NCBI GenBank assembly: GCA_037501455.1
Contig: CM074860.1
Coordinates: 42,480,501-42,544,500, forward strand
Source: Lantana camara
Lineage: Eukaryota; Streptophyta; Magnoliopsida; Lamiales; Verbenaceae
DNA: 64,000 bases
Direction: 5' to 3'
Shown: one piece after another, positions 61,533 through 64,000 of the stretch
How the letters are laid out: each line of letters opens with the position of its first letter
Position numbering within the stretch: the stretch's first letter is position 1
Made by a program: the position numbers and the translations under genes
Notes under the pieces: model-generated
Database searches by the model: none
What the model saw: the letters and a program-made list of their open reading frames with translations, nothing else
What the model was told of the DNA's origin: nothing

Positions 61533-64000
61533 TGTAGCACCCGAGCGTAAGGTACCACATCCCCCGCACCAAGACCCGACCCGTATATGAAATGGAAGTC
61601 CATACACGTGCCAAATCCACGGTGAACGGGGACACAACACACGCTATGCTAGGCGGGACTAATCCTTAAACCATTCAACTCAAGATAACATAAAATCAGA
61701 GTTAAAATAACACGCGGAAGCAAGAACAACATATAATATATACACTGAGCCACTAAGCTCCAAAAATAGATATACAAAATCATTCAAGTGATCAACGGCA
61801 CTCACGGCCTACAAATCATGACGCTCCAAGCTATACTATGATCAAATACAAAATAGCAATAAGAGTATGAAAATATGAGACTGAAAAGAAGTGCTAAACA
61901 TAAATGCAAGACCTAGACGACTTGTATTCCCGCCTAGCACTCCTATACCTGCACAAAACAACTGAAAACAACCGGGTTCAGTCTAAAAGAGACTGGTGGG
62001 TATAAAATGGGGTATAAGATATAATATTGCAGAAATTAAACACATACATGCAAGCCCTAATCCCATGTGAAGTTTGATAAGAATTTCCCAAGTGGTTAAA
62101 ACAAAAGAAAACATCAACGGGATTACGACGTTCATATTCATTCATAATTGTTCATAAGGGTTTATGGCCCGGCGAGTGGGCGTGCACAATCTCCAACCTA
62201 CTCCTCGTGTAATCATAATCAATTATTCAATCATTCATTATCATACATATATCTTTTGTGCTCATAAATAACATGATCATAATCATTCATATACACCTTC
62301 TTCCTCCGGGTGGTGGACGGGCTTGCAAGACCCGGCCACCGGTTCATACATAGGCCAATGAGGGTACATGAATCCCCCAAGGGCACTCAGCTCCCATTCC
62401 TCGCTAAACCTCCTAACGAAGGCCGGTATCGCCGTAGTTTGGTTGGGACTAGTATATGGGATCCCCGTCAGCCCTTGCTTCCTCGGTTAGCCACATATAC
62501 TAAGTCCCGGGGCCCGTGCAATCATAAATCATAAATGTGTCTCGCCAAACATAAGGTAGGGTTTCATAAATAAAAAGGGGTCATACGTTTGAAATCATTT
62601 ACCCAAAATGACTCGATATATATAAATATACTATTTTGGCTTAAAACCTTTCACATGAGGGATATATCGGTCACTTTAACTATTAGAAGAAAAACCCACC
62701 TTTTAAAAGCAAAAGAAAGGCACAAGCGTCTCAATGCTCGCCCTCGTCTCCGACCAAACCCGAATCTGTGCAAAAGAAAAGGTATGAGACACAATGACCA
62801 CATATGACGCTCGGCAATGAAGTGAATATGACATGAATGCATAAATGATCATGTTATATCAATAAAATGTTCATGTGCAATATTAAGAAATTTAAAACAT
62901 ATAATCAAATCATTCGTTCATATATTTCATTCAATTTCATAAATTCATAAATTCATAACATTCATAATGCATATCAATTAATCCAAGAATTCATTTAATA
63001 ATCATAACACATAATATTCATATTCACAATTAGGAATAAAAGAAATAAAACGTTCAAGAAATAGTCGGTAAATTAAATACGCGAAATAGAAATCAATTAA
63101 TTCAACAATTGAATTAAATCAAATAATATTTAAAATATATAATATATAATAAACATATATAATATAATAAATATATAATAATTATATAATATCATATGTA
63201 TATATAATATACATATATACGTACTCATACATAAATTTATATATATAGTACATGCATGAAATTAACATATATACTACATATATATATATATTACATGTAA
63301 ACTAAAGTACCAAGCCATGCATGCAAATAACTCCACCATTTCATGCACACACAACACCACACCCATACATGCAACGCACACACACAGCACACAAATACAC
63401 AGCCATGTATATATATATATAGTACATATTATACTTGTATGCAATTATACACACAAACCATGCACACACAAACAAGCCATGCATATAAATACAGCAGCAT
63501 ACACACGCACACACATAAATATATAATACACAACAGCCTATTCAAGCATGCATGCAACAACAGAAGTAAATTGCAGGCAACAGTTCAGGGAAAAAAAAAC
63601 GGGGTGACACCCCGTGTCACCTCCCAAGCCCAGACCGAGACACCCCCGTGTCTCGGTACAGCAACTCAGGCCAAATATGCACCCCCGTTCCGCGCTGGAA
63701 AGGCAGGAACTAACACACCCTTGTCTCGGAGCAGAAGCGTCCCCTGTTTTGACAGCAAACTGGCGCAGAAAAAGAGCAGCCCCTCACGCATGAAATGCAA
63801 GCAAGAAAGACAGCAAAACTAAGCACGAAAGAGCTGCAAGAACTCAGCTAAAACACACACCAAGAAGCCACGAAAATGACAGCAAAAGAAAGAAGGAAAC
63901 TCAGCAGTTTGACAGCAAAAACCAGTCCAAAAACAGGGCATCCAAACCGTGAAAAACAGGGTATGATGATCTCCAACCATCCCAACACGTTCAGGTCACA
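61533..64000 (-). repeat. 5' LTR of J (truncated by window end)
   Basis: Collinear with the left LTR at an offset of 8515. I count about 28 differences over 2.47 kb, many of them C/T or G/A. It repeats the hairpin, structured block (62300-62518), microexon-like segment (62700-62765) and palindrome cluster (63603-63725). Confidence 0.94.

Larger units (their letters stand above)
53018..64000 (-). mobile_element. Autonomous-type Ty3/gypsy chromovirus J (right end outside window)
   Basis: Left LTR 53018-56798, internal region 56799-61532 with gag and pol on the minus strand, right LTR from 61533 cut by the window end. The left target copy is GAATT (53013-53017), in the D LTR. By LTR length the element should be about 12.3 kb. 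It is the only copy here that could supply proteins, but gag is out of frame with itself and with pol, so this copy is probably inactive unless frameshifting occurs. Confidence 0.95.

Overview
The window is plant nuclear repeat DNA, from a flowering plant whose species I cannot name. It is built entirely from nested Ty3/gypsy LTR retrotransposons related to the Tekay/Del chromovirus group. Support comes from 3-4 kb LTRs, primer-binding sites for initiator tRNA-Met, purine-rich polypurine tracts, 5-bp target-site duplications (TSDs), and a PR-RT-RNaseH-INT polyprotein with a chromodomain-like C-terminus. Every base can be assigned to an element; I see no host gene, no unnested host DNA, no tRNA or rRNA gene and no CRISPR array.

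Layout, using letters for elements. M (1-55, minus) is an LTR tip inserted in the RNase H region of L. L (56-7257, plus) is a decayed gypsy element: pol remnant 56-1282 and a 3' LTR 1316-7257 split by solo LTR N (3996-6850, plus). L sits in K (7258-7695, minus), an LTR fragment of the same family as J, and K sits in the left LTR of C. C (7696-28119, minus) is a non-autonomous element. Its right LTR is split by P (16701-27516, plus), a complete and very young non-autonomous element with two 4016-bp LTRs. C appears to lie in the leader of D (28120-53017 and probably beyond, minus). The D LTR is further split by solo LTR E (28501-39067, plus; containing solo LTR F 31399-38215, minus; containing solo LTR G 33086-36135, minus), by H (39516-50622, minus; complete and non-autonomous, with solo LTR I 40671-43170 in its left LTR), and by J (53018 to beyond the window end, minus). 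J is the only copy with long coding regions: gag in two frames and an intact 1111-codon pol frame.

TSDs can be read for N (GTTTT), P (ATGAT), E (ACATC), F (TGTTA), G (TTCAT), H (CCGCC) and I (TAAAC). One flank can be read for M, K, L and J. The deepest chain is D > C > K > L > N. Approximate LTR-pair divergence, counted by eye: P 0.25 %, J about 1 %, H and C about 2 % (partial counts).

The most interesting signal is shared non-coding architecture inside the LTRs. Families whose primary sequence has diverged still keep, in the same order: an exon-1-like splice donor; in several, a cluster of GC-rich palindromes; a 48-81 nt microexon-like segment flanked by AG and GT; a structured block of about 220 nt whose stems differ between families but remain complementary; a CAGTC/GACTG hairpin; and a further acceptor-like site. 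The non-autonomous elements C, H and P also carry arrays of short hairpins in their internal regions. Autonomous and non-autonomous copies share a post-PBS leader and a hairpin next to the polypurine tract. Together these look like a conserved RNA-level control and packaging system, which the non-autonomous elements would use while borrowing proteins from a J-like helper. That functional reading is inference; the complementarity is directly visible.
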